Source: Streptomyces regalis
Lineage (GTDB): Bacteria; Actinomycetota; Actinomycetes; Streptomycetales; Streptomycetaceae
Assembly: GCF_001509475.1 (NCBI RefSeq)
Contig: NZ_LLZG01000036.1
Coordinates: 84,059-148,058 of the forward strand
Direction: 5' to 3'
Length of the DNA: 64,000 nucleotides
In this document: positions 43,694 through 52,801 of the stretch, one piece after another
Layout: each line of letters opens with the position of its first letter
Numbering within the stretch: position 1 is the stretch's first letter
Translations under genes and position numbers: made by a program
Notes under the pieces: model-generated
Databases searched by the model: none
What the model saw: the letters and a program-made list of their open reading frames with translations, nothing else
Told to the model about the DNA's origin: nothing

Positions 43694-46011
43694 CGGGGCC
43701 GGTGGAGCGGGGGAGTGCGCCCGGTGGGGCGAGCCGTGACGCTGATTCGGGTGCCGTCGGCCGGCCGGATCCGGCGCGCCCGACCGAGGCGGACGTGGCC
43801 GCAGCCGAGTTCGACGCCGAGCTGGATGCGGACCGGGCACCGGTCCAGCGGGACGCGGACCGGGCAGCGGTTCAGGAGCAGCCGATGCGATCGTCCGAGG
43901 CCCGCCCGGCCGACGCGGCACGCCGGGCGCTGCGGGCCGCGCGGGAGCGACGCGAGGGGGCGCCGGGAGGTTCCTCCCCGGGCCGGGACCTGCCGCAGGT
44001 GGAGTCTGCCGACGAGGAGCCGGCTTCGGACAGCGGAGAGCGGGGTGAGCGCCCGAGGACCCGGCCGGGTGACGCCGCCCGGGCGGCACTGCGCCGTACC
44101 GGTGCCGGGACCGGCACGTCGGGTGCGGAAGCGGACCGACCCGGCACCGAAGCGGACCGACCCGGCACCGAAGCAGAGCCTGTCCCGCAGATGCCCGACC
44201 TCGCATCCGATCGGCGAGGGGCACGTCCCGCCGACGCTGCCCGTGAGGCGTTGCGGGCCGCCCTCGGCGAGAGGCGGCAGGCCCGGGCGGACGAAGAAGA
44301 GGGCGGGGACAAGGACCGCACGCGTCGCTCGCGACGTTCGGCGGCCCCGACCGATCCCCCGGTTCGAAAGGGCCCCGTCGGCGGGACTGCCGCTCTCCGT
44401 GCGCGTGAGGTAAGGGAGTTGCTCGCCGACGCCTTCCGGATGCCACCCATGGACGAGCCCCCTGCGGACGAACCGGCGACGCCCGATCCGGACACCGGGC
44501 GCCGAGGCAACCCGGCTCGCTCCACCCCCGACTCGCCCTCCACGTCGGCCCCGCAGCCCTCCGCCTCCCCGGCACCCACCGACTCCGGCTCAACACCGGG
44601 CCGGCCATCCGCAGCACCCTCGGCGCGCTCCGGATCCGGCATCTCGTCCGAGCCTGCTGCCCACCCCGCACCACCCTCGGTGCCTCCCGGCGACGACACC
44701 CTGCCCCTGCCCTCTGTTCCCGCCGCACCCCAGGTCCCCCGTTCCATGGCGGCCCCGGGCCGGGACGGCGAACTCCGCCGTACCTTCCCGGCGTTCGCGC
44801 CCCGCCCGGCGGAGGACATCCGCTTCGCCGAGACCTGGTGGGGCAATGCCTGGGTGGCCGCCCTGGAAGAGGGCGCCCTCGATCCCAAGCGGCTCGCCCG
44901 CGGACGTGGCTACGCGCAGGAGGGGCACGTCGATGCCATCACCGTGACGCCGGGGCTGGTCCTGGCGTATGTGCGGGGCAGCCGTCCGCGGCCGTACCGT
45001 GTGCAGGTGCGGTTGCGGACGCTCGGTGACGGCGACTGGGAGCGGTTCCTGGACGCCGCGGCCGACCGGCCGGGACACATCGCGGCGTTGCTCGACAAGG
45101 AGATGCCCCACTCCCTCGCCGAGTGCGGGGTGCCCCTGCTGCCGGGCCCAGGTGACCTCGACCCCCACTGCAGCTGCCCCGACCGCGGCCACCCCTGCAA
45201 GCACGCCGCCGCCCTCTGCTACCAGACCGCACGCCTGCTGGACGCCGACCCCTTCGTCCTGCTCCTGCTGCGCGGCCGCGGCGAACGCGAGCTGCTCGAC
45301 GCCCTCTCACGCCTGAGCGCGGCCCGCGCGGCCCGTGCCGCACAGGAACGGGAGCCGGCGCCCCTGCCGGGCGTACGCGCCGCCGACGTCCTGGCTTCGG
45401 ACCGCCAACTGCCTCCCCTCCCACCCCCGTTGCCTGCGCCCGCGCACCCCGAGCAGCCTCCCGTCTACCCCGCGGCGCCGGGCGGCCCGGACCCTTTCGC
45501 GCTGGACCAGTTGGCGACCGAGGCGGCCGCCCGCGCGCACGCCCTGCTCAGCACCGGCCGCGATCCGGTCGCCGAACTGACCCTGTGGCAGGACGCGGTA
45601 CGACTCGCCGCCGCCCGCCCGGGCTCCGGCCTCACGGCCGCGACCCGTGCCCTGTACGCCTCCCTCGCCTCCGCGGCCGACCGCACCCCGGCAGAGCTGG
45701 CGCGCGCGGTCGCCGCCTGGCGCCAGGGCGGCCTGGAAGGCCTCGCCGTCCTCGAAGAGCCCTGGGACCCGCCGGCCGGCCGCTTCGACCGTGCCCGCCC
45801 CCTCCTCCTCGCCGCCGACCTCCCTGCCTTCCGCCCTTGGCGCAACCACCTCACCCACCCCCGCGGCCATGTCCAACTCCGCCTCGGCCGCGACGGCCTC
45901 TGGTACCCGTACGAATCGGAACCGGGCCACGACGACTGGTGGCCCCGCGGCACTCCCGACCTCGACCCGGTCGGCGCCCTGACGGGCCTGGGCGCTTCGC
46001 CGGAAGGCTGA
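43690..46011 (+). CDS. SWIM zinc-finger protein coupled to SNF2 helicase
   Basis: A 773-residue protein. The first 340 residues are low-complexity, rich in Ala, Arg, Pro, Glu and Ser, with repeated PADAARxALR units (five or so, for example ARPADAARRALRAARERR) and a doubled DRPGTEA. The folded part begins at FAPRPAEDIRFAETWWGNAW and contains the SWIM domain, CSCPDRGHPCKHAAALCYQ (C-x-C-xn-C-x-H). The rest is helical. The ATG overlaps the helicase stop, so the two are made together. SWIM proteins next to SNF2 ATPases are common in actinobacteria and probably act as a complex on DNA. Confidence 0.85.
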   Translation: MTGPVERGSAPGGASRDADSGAVGRPDPARPTEADVAAAEFDAELDADRAPVQRDADRAAVQEQPMRSSEARPADAARRALRAARERREGAPGGSSPGRDLPQVESADEEPASDSGERGERPRTRPGDAARAALRRTGAGTGTSGAEADRPGTEADRPGTEAEPVPQMPDLASDRRGARPADAAREALRAALGERRQARADEEEGGDKDRTRRSRRSAAPTDPPVRKGPVGGTAALRAREVRELLADAFRMPPMDEPPADEPATPDPDTGRRGNPARSTPDSPSTSAPQPSASPAPTDSGSTPGRPSAAPSARSGSGISSEPAAHPAPPSVPPGDDTLPLPSVPAAPQVPRSMAAPGRDGELRRTFPAFAPRPAEDIRFAETWWGNAWVAALEEGALDPKRLARGRGYAQEGHVDAITVTPGLVLAYVRGSRPRPYRVQVRLRTLGDGDWERFLDAAADRPGHIAALLDKEMPHSLAECGVPLLPGPGDLDPHCSCPDRGHPCKHAAALCYQTARLLDADPFVLLLLRGRGERELLDALSRLSAARAARAAQEREPAPLPGVRAADVLASDRQLPPLPPPLPAPAHPEQPPVYPAAPGGPDPFALDQLATEAAARAHALLSTGRDPVAELTLWQDAVRLAAARPGSGLTAATRALYASLASAADRTPAELARAVAAWRQGGLEGLAVLEEPWDPPAGRFDRARPLLLAADLPAFRPWRNHLTHPRGHVQLRLGRDGLWYPYESEPGHDDWWPRGTPDLDPVGALTGLGASPEG

Positions 46012-46142
46012 CACGGGCGAGGCGCCGTGACCGCCAACGACCGTGACGGAAGCGGAGGCTTGAGCCTCCCCACGCCCATTTCACTGCCGCGAAGTCGCCA
46101 GGCGACACAGCAACTGGCCGGAAACGAACGGTGGGAGAGGCC

Positions 46143-47183
46143 ATGGCAACGGGGGGATGGGGTCCTGGACCCGGATCGGGGCCACCCGGCGGCCAAGGAC
46201 CCGGCGGCCAAGGACCAGGCGGTCAGGGCTGGGGCGCTCCGTACGGGCCGACGCCGGGCGCCCCTTACGGCCCGCCCGCACCGAATGCGGACCCGTATCC
46301 GAATCAGAACCCCCACCCGAATCCGTACCCGTACCCGTACCCGAATCCGTACCCCTACGGCCCGCCTCCCGCGCCCCCCGTTCCTGCCCGGCGCCGCCGC
46401 AGCCGCCTGTGGTTCTTCTCCGCGCCCTACCTCGCCGCCGCCGTCATCCGCTCCGCGCACCGCGTCGCTACCCGGCTCTTCGTGCAGGAGGGCGACGGCC
46501 GGATCGAGGACCGCACCGTGGACCGCGTGCAGGTGGCCCGCACGGTGCTCGGCGCCGTCGCCACCCTCGCACTGCTTCTGGTGTACGGCGTGGAGAAGGA
46601 CCGCTGGGAGGACGCGGCGACCAACGGCATCGGCAACGCGATCATCGCCCCCGTCCTGCTGATCTGCGCGGGACCGCTGGTCATGCTCGGCTTCATCCTC
46701 TACGTGCCCCCGCACCTGCGGCCCCAGCTGCGCTCCCGGCTCCGTGCCCCGCTGAAGGCGGTCGGCTGGTATCTGCTGACGGTGGTCGCGCTCGGCGGGA
46801 TCATTTACGGAGCGAGCCTGGCCGCTCAGAACGACATGAGGGGCTGGCAAGGGGTGTTGGTGGGACTCGTGGCGCTGGTCGCGATCGTGTGGGGGCTGCC
46901 CTTCTTCTTCCTGGCGTCGCTGTACTCCGCGCGCAGCGCCTTCAACAGCGCCCACGTCCATCCGATGCTGCCGCCCGTGGTCACCGTGGCCCTGGTGTGG
47001 GTGCTCGCGGTCTTCAATCTGATCGACAGCGGTATGCCGCAGGGCCCGCCGGTCGTGCAGTTCTGCTCCCTGCTGGGCGGCCCGTTGTCGGTGACCGCCG
47101 TTTCGCTGTGGGAGATGCGGCGGATGCGGACCCGGTTCGGGGTCACCGTCTGCGGTACGGCCACCGCCCCGGGTCTTCGGTGA
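46143..47183 (+). CDS. Multi-pass membrane protein with Pro/Gly/Tyr-rich N-terminus
   Basis: A 346-residue protein. Residues 1-85 are disordered: GQGPGGQG repeats, then YPYPYPNPYPYG and PPPAPPVPAR. Then come basic residues and five or six membrane helices (about 135-155, 170-195, 215-240, 245-275, 285-305, 310-330). A soluble stretch (RLFVQEGDGRIEDRTVDRVQ) follows the first hydrophobic region. No family is recognised; the layout resembles actinobacterial membrane proteins with proline-rich cytoplasmic heads. ATG at 46143 has GGGAGAG upstream. Confidence 0.7.
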   Translation: MATGGWGPGPGSGPPGGQGPGGQGPGGQGWGAPYGPTPGAPYGPPAPNADPYPNQNPHPNPYPYPYPNPYPYGPPPAPPVPARRRRSRLWFFSAPYLAAAVIRSAHRVATRLFVQEGDGRIEDRTVDRVQVARTVLGAVATLALLLVYGVEKDRWEDAATNGIGNAIIAPVLLICAGPLVMLGFILYVPPHLRPQLRSRLRAPLKAVGWYLLTVVALGGIIYGASLAAQNDMRGWQGVLVGLVALVAIVWGLPFFFLASLYSARSAFNSAHVHPMLPPVVTVALVWVLAVFNLIDSGMPQGPPVVQFCSLLGGPLSVTAVSLWEMRRMRTRFGVTVCGTATAPGLR

Positions 47184-47292
47184 AGTCTTGGGTGAAGGTG
47201 GTGTGAGGGTTCGCCGCTGATGTTCGGGAGCCAGGTGTGGGGACTGGGGGCCCAGGGGTGGGGCCGTAAGAGGTGGCGGTTAGCGTGGAGCA

Positions 47293-48591
47293 GTGAGTGA
47301 GACGAAGACCCCTGCCCTCCAGTACCGCTTCGACGGCCCGGAAGACGCCCCGGTCCTCATCCTCGGCCCCTCGCTCGGTACGACATGGCACATGTGGGAC
47401 CGGCAGGTCCCCGAGCTGACGCAACAGTGGCGCGTCTTCCGGTTCGATCTGCCGGGACACGGCGGCGCGCCCGCGTACCCGGCGGGCTCCGTCGCCGACC
47501 TCGCCGACCGGCTGCTCGCCACCCTCGACGGCCTCGGCGTGCAGCGCTTCGGCTACGCGGGCTGCGCGCTCGGCGGGGCGCTCGGCATCGAACTCGCCCT
47601 GCGCCACCCGGAGCGCGTCGCCTCGCTCGCCCTGATTGCCGCCTCGCCCCGCTTCGGCACGGCCGACGAGTTCCGGCAGCGGGGGGTGATCGTGCGCACG
47701 AACGGCCTCGACCCCATCGCCCGCACCTCGCCGGACCGCTGGTTCACCTCCGGCTTCGCCGCCGCCCAGCCCGCGATCACCGAGTGGGCCGTACAGATGG
47801 TGCGCACCACCGACCCCGGCTGTTACATCGCCGCCTGCGAGGCACTCGCCTCCTTCGACGTACGCCCCCAGCTCGGTGGCGTCACCGTGCCCACACTCGT
47901 CCTCGTCGGCTCGGACGACCAGGTCACCGGCCCCGCCGAGGCCCGCACCCTGGTCGCCGGCATACCGGACGCCCGCCTCGCCGTCGTCCCCGGCGCCTCC
48001 CACCTGGTGCCCGTGGAGCAGCCCGCCGCCGTCACCGACCTGCTGGTCCGGCACTTCTCCACCGCCTGGCAGCCCGCCTACGACTCCTCCACCGGCCAGA
48101 TCGCCATCCTGGCCGCCCCCGTCAAGCCGGTCCTGGCTGCTGCGCCCCCGCAGCCCGCGCCGATCGCCGAAATAGCCCCGGCCGCCGTACAGCCGCAGAC
48201 CACGGGACGGCCGGACCCGTACGACGCGGGCATCAAGGTCCGCCGCGAGGTCCTCGGGGACGCGCACGTGGACCGGGCGCTGGCGCAGGCGGACGAGTTC
48301 TCGGGGGACTTCCAGGAGTTCATCACCCGGTACGCGTGGGGCGAGATCTGGGACAGACCCGGTCTCGACCGGCGCTCCCGCAGCTGTGTCACCCTCACCG
48401 CCCTGGTCGCGGGCGGCCACATGGACGAACTCGCCTTCCACACCCGCGCCGCGCTGCGCAACGGCCTCACGCCGAACGAGATCAAGGAAGTGCTGCTGCA
48501 GGCGGCCGTCTACTGCGGCGTACCGGCGGCGAACAGCGCGTTCAAGGTGGCGCAGCAGGTGATAAGGGAGGAGACCACTCCCACGGAGTGA
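47293..48591 (+). CDS. pcaL: 3-oxoadipate enol-lactonase/4-carboxymuconolactone decarboxylase fusion
   Basis: A 432-residue fusion in the order alpha/beta hydrolase (PcaD-like, 1-260), a Pro/Ala linker, then the decarboxylase domain (PcaC-like, 305-425). In the first, the acid and His are present (LVGSDDQVTGP, PGASHLVPVEQP), but the elbow reads YAGCALGG: Ala92 stands at the nucleophile place where PcaD has Ser (G-x-S-x-G). In the second, the motifs GEIWDRPGLDRRSRSCVTL and HTRAALRNGLTPNEIKEVL are intact. Lactonase activity is therefore doubtful unless Cys91 substitutes. No other pca genes lie in the window, so this is probably a second, stand-alone copy. Confidence 0.8.
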   Translation: MSETKTPALQYRFDGPEDAPVLILGPSLGTTWHMWDRQVPELTQQWRVFRFDLPGHGGAPAYPAGSVADLADRLLATLDGLGVQRFGYAGCALGGALGIELALRHPERVASLALIAASPRFGTADEFRQRGVIVRTNGLDPIARTSPDRWFTSGFAAAQPAITEWAVQMVRTTDPGCYIAACEALASFDVRPQLGGVTVPTLVLVGSDDQVTGPAEARTLVAGIPDARLAVVPGASHLVPVEQPAAVTDLLVRHFSTAWQPAYDSSTGQIAILAAPVKPVLAAAPPQPAPIAEIAPAAVQPQTTGRPDPYDAGIKVRREVLGDAHVDRALAQADEFSGDFQEFITRYAWGEIWDRPGLDRRSRSCVTLTALVAGGHMDELAFHTRAALRNGLTPNEIKEVLLQAAVYCGVPAANSAFKVAQQVIREETTPTE

Positions 48592-48671
48592 TCGTCAGTG
48601 ATCGCCGGCCAGGCGCCGCAAGCACCGCCCAGCGCCGCCCTTCGAGCGGGCCGCGGGGGCAGGATGGTGTC

Positions 48672-49307
48672 ATGAAGCTCACGAAGAAGTCGCACGCCTG
48701 TGTCCGCCTCGAGAAGGGCGGGCGCACGCTCGTTCTCGACCCTGGAGGGTTCAGCGAGGAGGACGCCGCCGTCGGCGCGGATGCGATCCTCGTCACGCAC
48801 GAGCACCCCGACCACTTCGACGAGGCGCACCTGCGGGCGGCGATGGAGGCCAACCCCGCAGCCGAGATCTGGACGCTCAAGTCCGTTGCGGAGCAGATCT
48901 CGGCGGCGTTCCCGGGCCGCGTGCACACCGTCGGCCGCGGCGACACCTTCACCGCGGCCGGCTTCGACGTCCAGGTCCACGGCGAACTGCACGCCGTCAT
49001 CCACCCGGACATCCCACGCATCACGAACGTCGGCTATCTCATCGATGGCGGCAAGGTGTTCCACCCCGGCGACGCCCTCACCGTGCCGGACCACCCCGTC
49101 GAGACGCTGATGCTCCCGGTCATGGCGCCCTGGAGCAAGATCTCGGAGGTCATCGACTACGTCCGTGAGGTCAAGCCGCAGCGCGCCTACGACATCCACG
49201 ACGCCCTGCTCACCGATCTGGCCCGCCCGATCTACGACCGCCAGATCGGCGGCCTCGGCGGCTCGGAGCACCTGCGCCTGACACCGGGGGACTCGGCGGA
49301 GGTGTGA
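48672..49307 (+). CDS. MBL-fold metallo-hydrolase (UlaG-like)
   Basis: A 211-residue metallo-beta-lactamase-fold protein. Metal ligands are visible in ILVTHEHPDHFDEAH (HxHxDH), the His in VHGELHAVIHPD, and VFHPGDALTVPD (Asp), with the late His in RAYDIHDALL. The start MKLTKKSHACVRLEKGGRTL is typical of the UlaG/YfhB-type hydrolases found widely in Streptomyces. AGGA lies 6 bases before the ATG. Substrate unknown. Confidence 0.85.
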   Translation: MKLTKKSHACVRLEKGGRTLVLDPGGFSEEDAAVGADAILVTHEHPDHFDEAHLRAAMEANPAAEIWTLKSVAEQISAAFPGRVHTVGRGDTFTAAGFDVQVHGELHAVIHPDIPRITNVGYLIDGGKVFHPGDALTVPDHPVETLMLPVMAPWSKISEVIDYVREVKPQRAYDIHDALLTDLARPIYDRQIGGLGGSEHLRLTPGDSAEV

Positions 49308-49333
49308 GCGGCCCCACCCCGGGCGGAGCCGGG

Positions 49334-49356
49334 TTGTCAGTCCCGCCCGGTAGGTT
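49334..49356 (+). promoter_or_regulatory. PafBC/RecA-NDp-like promoter at exonuclease III
   Basis: TTGTCAG, 10 bases, then TAGGTT, identical in spacing to the SNF2 site. The expected start of transcription, about 7 bases after the -10 element, falls at or next to the ATG at 49364, so the message may be leaderless. Confidence 0.65.
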
Positions 49357-49363
49357 GGCAGGC

Positions 49364-50143
49364 ATGCGCATTGCGACCTGGAACGTGAACTCGATCACCG
49401 CCCGCCTGCCGAGGCTCCTGGCCTGGTTGGAGAGCAGCGGCACCGACGTGCTGTGCCTCCAGGAGGCCAAGGTCGCCGAGGAACAGTTCCCGTTCGACCC
49501 GCTGCGCGACCTCGGCTACGAGGCGGCGGTCAACGCCACCGGCCGGTGGAACGGCGTGGCGGTGCTCTCCCGCGTCGGCCTCAAGGAGGTCGTCAAGGGC
49601 GTGCCCGGCGATCCCGGCTACGACGGCGCCGCGGAGCCCCGCGCCATCTCCGCGACCTGCGGCCCGGTCCGAGTCTGGTCGGTGTACGTGCCGAACGGCC
49701 GTGAGGTGGATCACCCTCACTACGCCTACAAGCTCCAGTGGTTCGAGGCCCTCAAGGCGGCCGTCGCCGGCGACGCGGGCGGCAGCCGCCCGTTCGCGGT
49801 GATGGGCGACTACAACGTGGCGCCGACGGACGACGACGTCTACGACGTGGCCGCCTTCGAGGGCCTCACCCACGTCACCCCCGCCGAGCGCGCCGCCCTC
49901 GCGTCCCTGCGCGAGTCCGGCCTGTCCGACGTCGTCCCCCGCCCCCTCAAGTACGACCACCCGTACACGTACTGGGACTACCGCCAGCTCTGCTTCCCCA
50001 AGAACCGCGGCATGCGCATCGACCTGGTGTACGGCAACGAGCCGTTCGCCAAGGCGGTCACCGACTCCTACGTGGACCGCGAGGAGCGCAAGGGCAAGGG
50101 CGCGTCCGACCATGCGCCCGTGGTCGTGGACCTGGACGTCTAG
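49364..50143 (+). CDS. xthA: Exodeoxyribonuclease III
   Basis: A 259-residue AP endonuclease/3'-exonuclease that acts in base-excision repair. Visible active-site elements are MRIATWNVNSITARL, the metal Glu in DVLCLQEAKV, YVPNGREVDHPHY, the Asp/Asn in VMGDYNVAPTDDDVYD, the YTYWDYR loop with RGMRIDLVYGN, and the final SDHAPVVVDL. Length is usual. The upstream TTGTCAG-N10-TAG element implies induction by DNA damage. The TAG stop is part of a CTAG target in which a MITE-like element has inserted. Confidence 0.95.
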   Translation: MRIATWNVNSITARLPRLLAWLESSGTDVLCLQEAKVAEEQFPFDPLRDLGYEAAVNATGRWNGVAVLSRVGLKEVVKGVPGDPGYDGAAEPRAISATCGPVRVWSVYVPNGREVDHPHYAYKLQWFEALKAAVAGDAGGSRPFAVMGDYNVAPTDDDVYDVAAFEGLTHVTPAERAALASLRESGLSDVVPRPLKYDHPYTYWDYRQLCFPKNRGMRIDLVYGNEPFAKAVTDSYVDREERKGKGASDHAPVVVDLDV

Positions 50144-50371
50144 GGCCTGTCCGGCGGATCAGGCCGGCTGCAAGAAATAGTGCAGACCGGCCGAGCCGAG
50201 CGGTGTCTGGTGCGTGCAGCTGCAAGGCGGAGGAGCCGTGTCGATCAGCCGCTACCGCGGCGGGCGACGCGATGGGGTCGGCAACCGACGACAACGCGGC
50301 TGGGGTCCCCCCTCTGGGGGAGCGCGTGCCAGGCGCCGCGACGCCGGCATGATCCGCCGGACAGGCCCTAG
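50140..50371. mobile_element. MITE-like element 2 with CTAG target duplication
   Basis: A 224-bp element (50144-50367) with CTAG on both sides. The ends GGCCTGTCCGGCGGATCA match inverted over about 24 bp with one mismatch. They begin like element 1 (GGCCTGTC) but then differ, so this is a second subfamily. The right half shares the CAACGCGGCTGGGG and CCCTCTGGGG core with element 3. No coding capacity. The left CTAG supplies the stop codon of xthA. Confidence 0.8.
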
Positions 50372-50383
50372 CGCCGTAGGGGG

Positions 50384-52150
50384 TCACCGGACCAGCCCCC
50401 GCAGGTCCACCGACTCGGCCAGCGCGGCGAGCCCCGCGTCCCCCGGATGCAGATGGTCCCCGCTGTCGTACGCGGGCAGCATCCGGGTCGGCCGCGCCGG
50501 GTCACGTACCACGGCGTCGAAGTCGAGCACGCCGTCGAACCCGGGGCCGGAGCGGATCCACTGGTTCACCTTGACCCGCTCAGCGTCGGCCGCCGCAGTG
50601 CACCGGACCTCGCCCTCACAAGGCAGGATCGTCGCCGCCAGCATCCGCAGCCCCCGCGCGTGCCCCCGGTCCGCGATCGCGCGCAGCCCGGCGATCACCT
50701 GTTCCGCGGTCGTGCCCCACCGCACATCGTTGACGCCCTCGAACACCACCACCGTGCGCGCCGACGTCTGGGCCAGGACATCCCGGTCGAACCGGTACAA
50801 GGCGCTCACTCCGGCCGTGTCCGTGGACACCCCGTCACCGGGATAGCGGTCCATGACCACACGGTTACCGGAAATCCCCTGGTTGAGCACCCCATAGTGC
50901 GGGACCACACCCTGGTTCAGCAGCCGTGTGGCCAGCACATTGGGCCACCGTCGGTTGGCGTCCATCGTGGACTTGTCGCCGTCGGTGATCGAGTCCCCCA
51001 GCAGCACCACGGACCCCGGCCCACCGCCCACGTCGACGCCCGTCAGCAGCGGCCAGCTGGTCAGGACAGTGCCGTACGACGCCGCGGAGCCGTCCGCCGT
51101 GTGGTCGCCCGGCCCGCTCACATACGACCGCTGCTGTGCGAGCCGGTGCACGGGTGCCGCCGGCACGGTCCGGGGCAGATGGAAGCTGACCAGCAGATTG
51201 GTGTCCGCGGGCACGTCGAAGCGGAGCGGATCGCTGTAGGCCTGCGCGCCCGCCGGGATCTCGACCCCCGCCGTACCCCGGAAAGACACCGGAACCGGCG
51301 TTCCCTGGGCCGCCGCGCCCGCCTCCTGCACCGCCACCGTGGCGCTTCCGATCCGCACCGGCTCCGCCGCGAAGGTGTTGTCGAACCGCAGCCGCACCCG
51401 TGGCCCGCCCACCGAGGTGTGCACCACCAGCCGCAGCGTCCGGTCGGCCCACGGCCCCACGGCTGGATAGCCGCCTGTCGCGGTCGCCCAACTGCCCGTC
51501 CAGCCCGGGGTCGCGGCCCGTACTGCCAGCGCGAACACATGCAGCCCGAGCGCGTGCGGCAGCCGTACCGAGGCGACCTCGCGCCCCACGGCCAACGGCA
51601 CGGTCATGACGTACAACCGCGCCCGCTCGGCGAGTTGGCCGCCGGGCGTGTTGATGTGCGGCAGGGCCACGGCCTTGGTGGCGAGCGGGCCGGTGCGCCA
51701 GTCGGGGGCGGTCAGGCTGTAGCCGGACCGGGTGCCGTCGGCGTACACCACCGTCCCCGTTCCACCGACGTCGGTCCCGGCCGTGCCCGCCACCAGAAAG
51801 GCGAGCGCGTCACCGCGGCCGCGCACCCGCACGTCCTGTCCCCGGGCCCGCACGTTGTCCGGCTCGCCCGGCTGCCGCTTGGGCCAGGTCAGCCGGGCGC
51901 CCTGCACGGTGAGTGTGCGGCCGGGTGTCCAGCCCGCGGCCGCCAGGTCCTGTGCCGACAGGGAGGCGCCCGACCCGTCGAAGTCCGCCCCGGAGGGCCG
52001 GGCGTTGTAGCTGACCGCCGTGTTGTCGAAGAGCCGCTCCAGTGGGAGCGGCCCCGCTCTGCGCTCGCCGGCCGCCTGCGCGGAGACACTCGGCACCAGG
52101 GTGGCGAAGAGAGCGAGGACGACCGCGGAACTCCACACACGTCGGCGCAA
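50384..52150 (-). CDS. Secreted SGNH/GDSL hydrolase
   Basis: A 588-residue exported esterase-type hydrolase. The start is TTG at 52150: GGGAGGAG precedes it and the product then begins with a good signal peptide (RRRVWSSAVVLALFATLVPS to SAQA). Residues about 30-370 are beta-rich, probably carbohydrate-binding. The SGNH domain follows, with the nucleophile in VVLLGDSITDGDKST, GISGN (oxyanion Gly), FEGVNDVRWG (Asn) and the Asp/His in DSGDHLHPGDAG. Likely substrates are acetylated sugars or polysaccharide esters outside the cell. Confidence 0.85.
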   Translation of the reverse strand: MRRRVWSSAVVLALFATLVPSVSAQAAGERRAGPLPLERLFDNTAVSYNARPSGADFDGSGASLSAQDLAAAGWTPGRTLTVQGARLTWPKRQPGEPDNVRARGQDVRVRGRGDALAFLVAGTAGTDVGGTGTVVYADGTRSGYSLTAPDWRTGPLATKAVALPHINTPGGQLAERARLYVMTVPLAVGREVASVRLPHALGLHVFALAVRAATPGWTGSWATATGGYPAVGPWADRTLRLVVHTSVGGPRVRLRFDNTFAAEPVRIGSATVAVQEAGAAAQGTPVPVSFRGTAGVEIPAGAQAYSDPLRFDVPADTNLLVSFHLPRTVPAAPVHRLAQQRSYVSGPGDHTADGSAASYGTVLTSWPLLTGVDVGGGPGSVVLLGDSITDGDKSTMDANRRWPNVLATRLLNQGVVPHYGVLNQGISGNRVVMDRYPGDGVSTDTAGVSALYRFDRDVLAQTSARTVVVFEGVNDVRWGTTAEQVIAGLRAIADRGHARGLRMLAATILPCEGEVRCTAAADAERVKVNQWIRSGPGFDGVLDFDAVVRDPARPTRMLPAYDSGDHLHPGDAGLAALAESVDLRGLVR

Positions 52151-52207
52151 CTCCGACTCCTCCCGTTCGCGACCACTCAGGACCGCGTATGACTGCACAT
52201 GACAAAT

Positions 52208-52258
52208 TCAGGTGAGGTGCTCAGGTGAGGTGCTCAGGTGAGACGTTCAGGCGAGACG
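52208..52258. repeat. 13-bp tandem repeat, four copies
   Basis: TCAGGTGAGGTGC twice, then TCAGGTGAGACGT and TCAGGCGAGACG: a clean 13-bp array with drift at one end, 58 bases upstream of the TTG start of the SGNH hydrolase. Confidence 0.8.
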
Positions 52259-52393
52259 CGGGACGCACCGTGAAGTTAGAGAGGCGCCCGTGACCCGTCA
52301 ACGAGCCATGCCTGAACTCGGCGTGAACTCGACCGGAATCGGTGGCCCGCGCGCCTGTGGTGCGTTCGGCAGTGCGAATGACACGCTGGGGGT

Positions 52394-52801
52394 ATGAAGA
52401 TCCCTTTTCTGGGCAACCGGCCCGAGAAGCGCGGGGCCCCCGACCCCGAGGGCATCGCCGAACTCCTCGCCGAGTGCGAACTCCTGCGCTCCCACGCGTC
52501 CCGGGCAGGAGTTCAACTCGACGACACCGCAGCCTCGTTGGAGGCGGTCGACCAGTTGGTGCCGCGCTGGCGGGACGACGAGGAGATCCTGCCCTGGCTC
52601 GGCAATGACGCCGGCCTGTATCTCGGCACCGTCATCGTGCGCACCGTGCCCGGAGCCGCCTGGAAGATCCGGCCGGACGGTCAGCCGGTGGTCCGGCTCG
52701 CGTCCGGCCGTGAGTTCGATGTCGTGGCCTCGGGGCAGGAGTGGGCCGCGAGCGGGGTGCCCGAGCTGTCGCAGCTGTACGCGGAAGTCGCGGAAGCGTG
52801 A
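52394..52801 (+). CDS. DUF6278-like protein
   Basis: A 135-residue soluble protein, MKIPFLGNRPEKRGAPDPEG, followed by IAELLAECELLRSHASRAGV and LEAVDQLVPRWRDDEEILPW, LGNDAGLYLGTVIVRTVPGA and a short beta segment. I recall this pattern as DUF6278 of Streptomyces; function unknown. It is bounded by long non-coding gaps on both sides and seems to be a single-gene unit. Confidence 0.65.
   Translation: MKIPFLGNRPEKRGAPDPEGIAELLAECELLRSHASRAGVQLDDTAASLEAVDQLVPRWRDDEEILPWLGNDAGLYLGTVIVRTVPGAAWKIRPDGQPVVRLASGREFDVVASGQEWAASGVPELSQLYAEVAEA

Noticed and set aside
46160..46370. Repetitive GGN and CCGTACCC-like DNA as a possible repeat or CRISPR-like array
   Set aside because: It is the coding sequence of a Gly- then Pro/Tyr-rich protein head; the periodicity follows codons and has no spacers.
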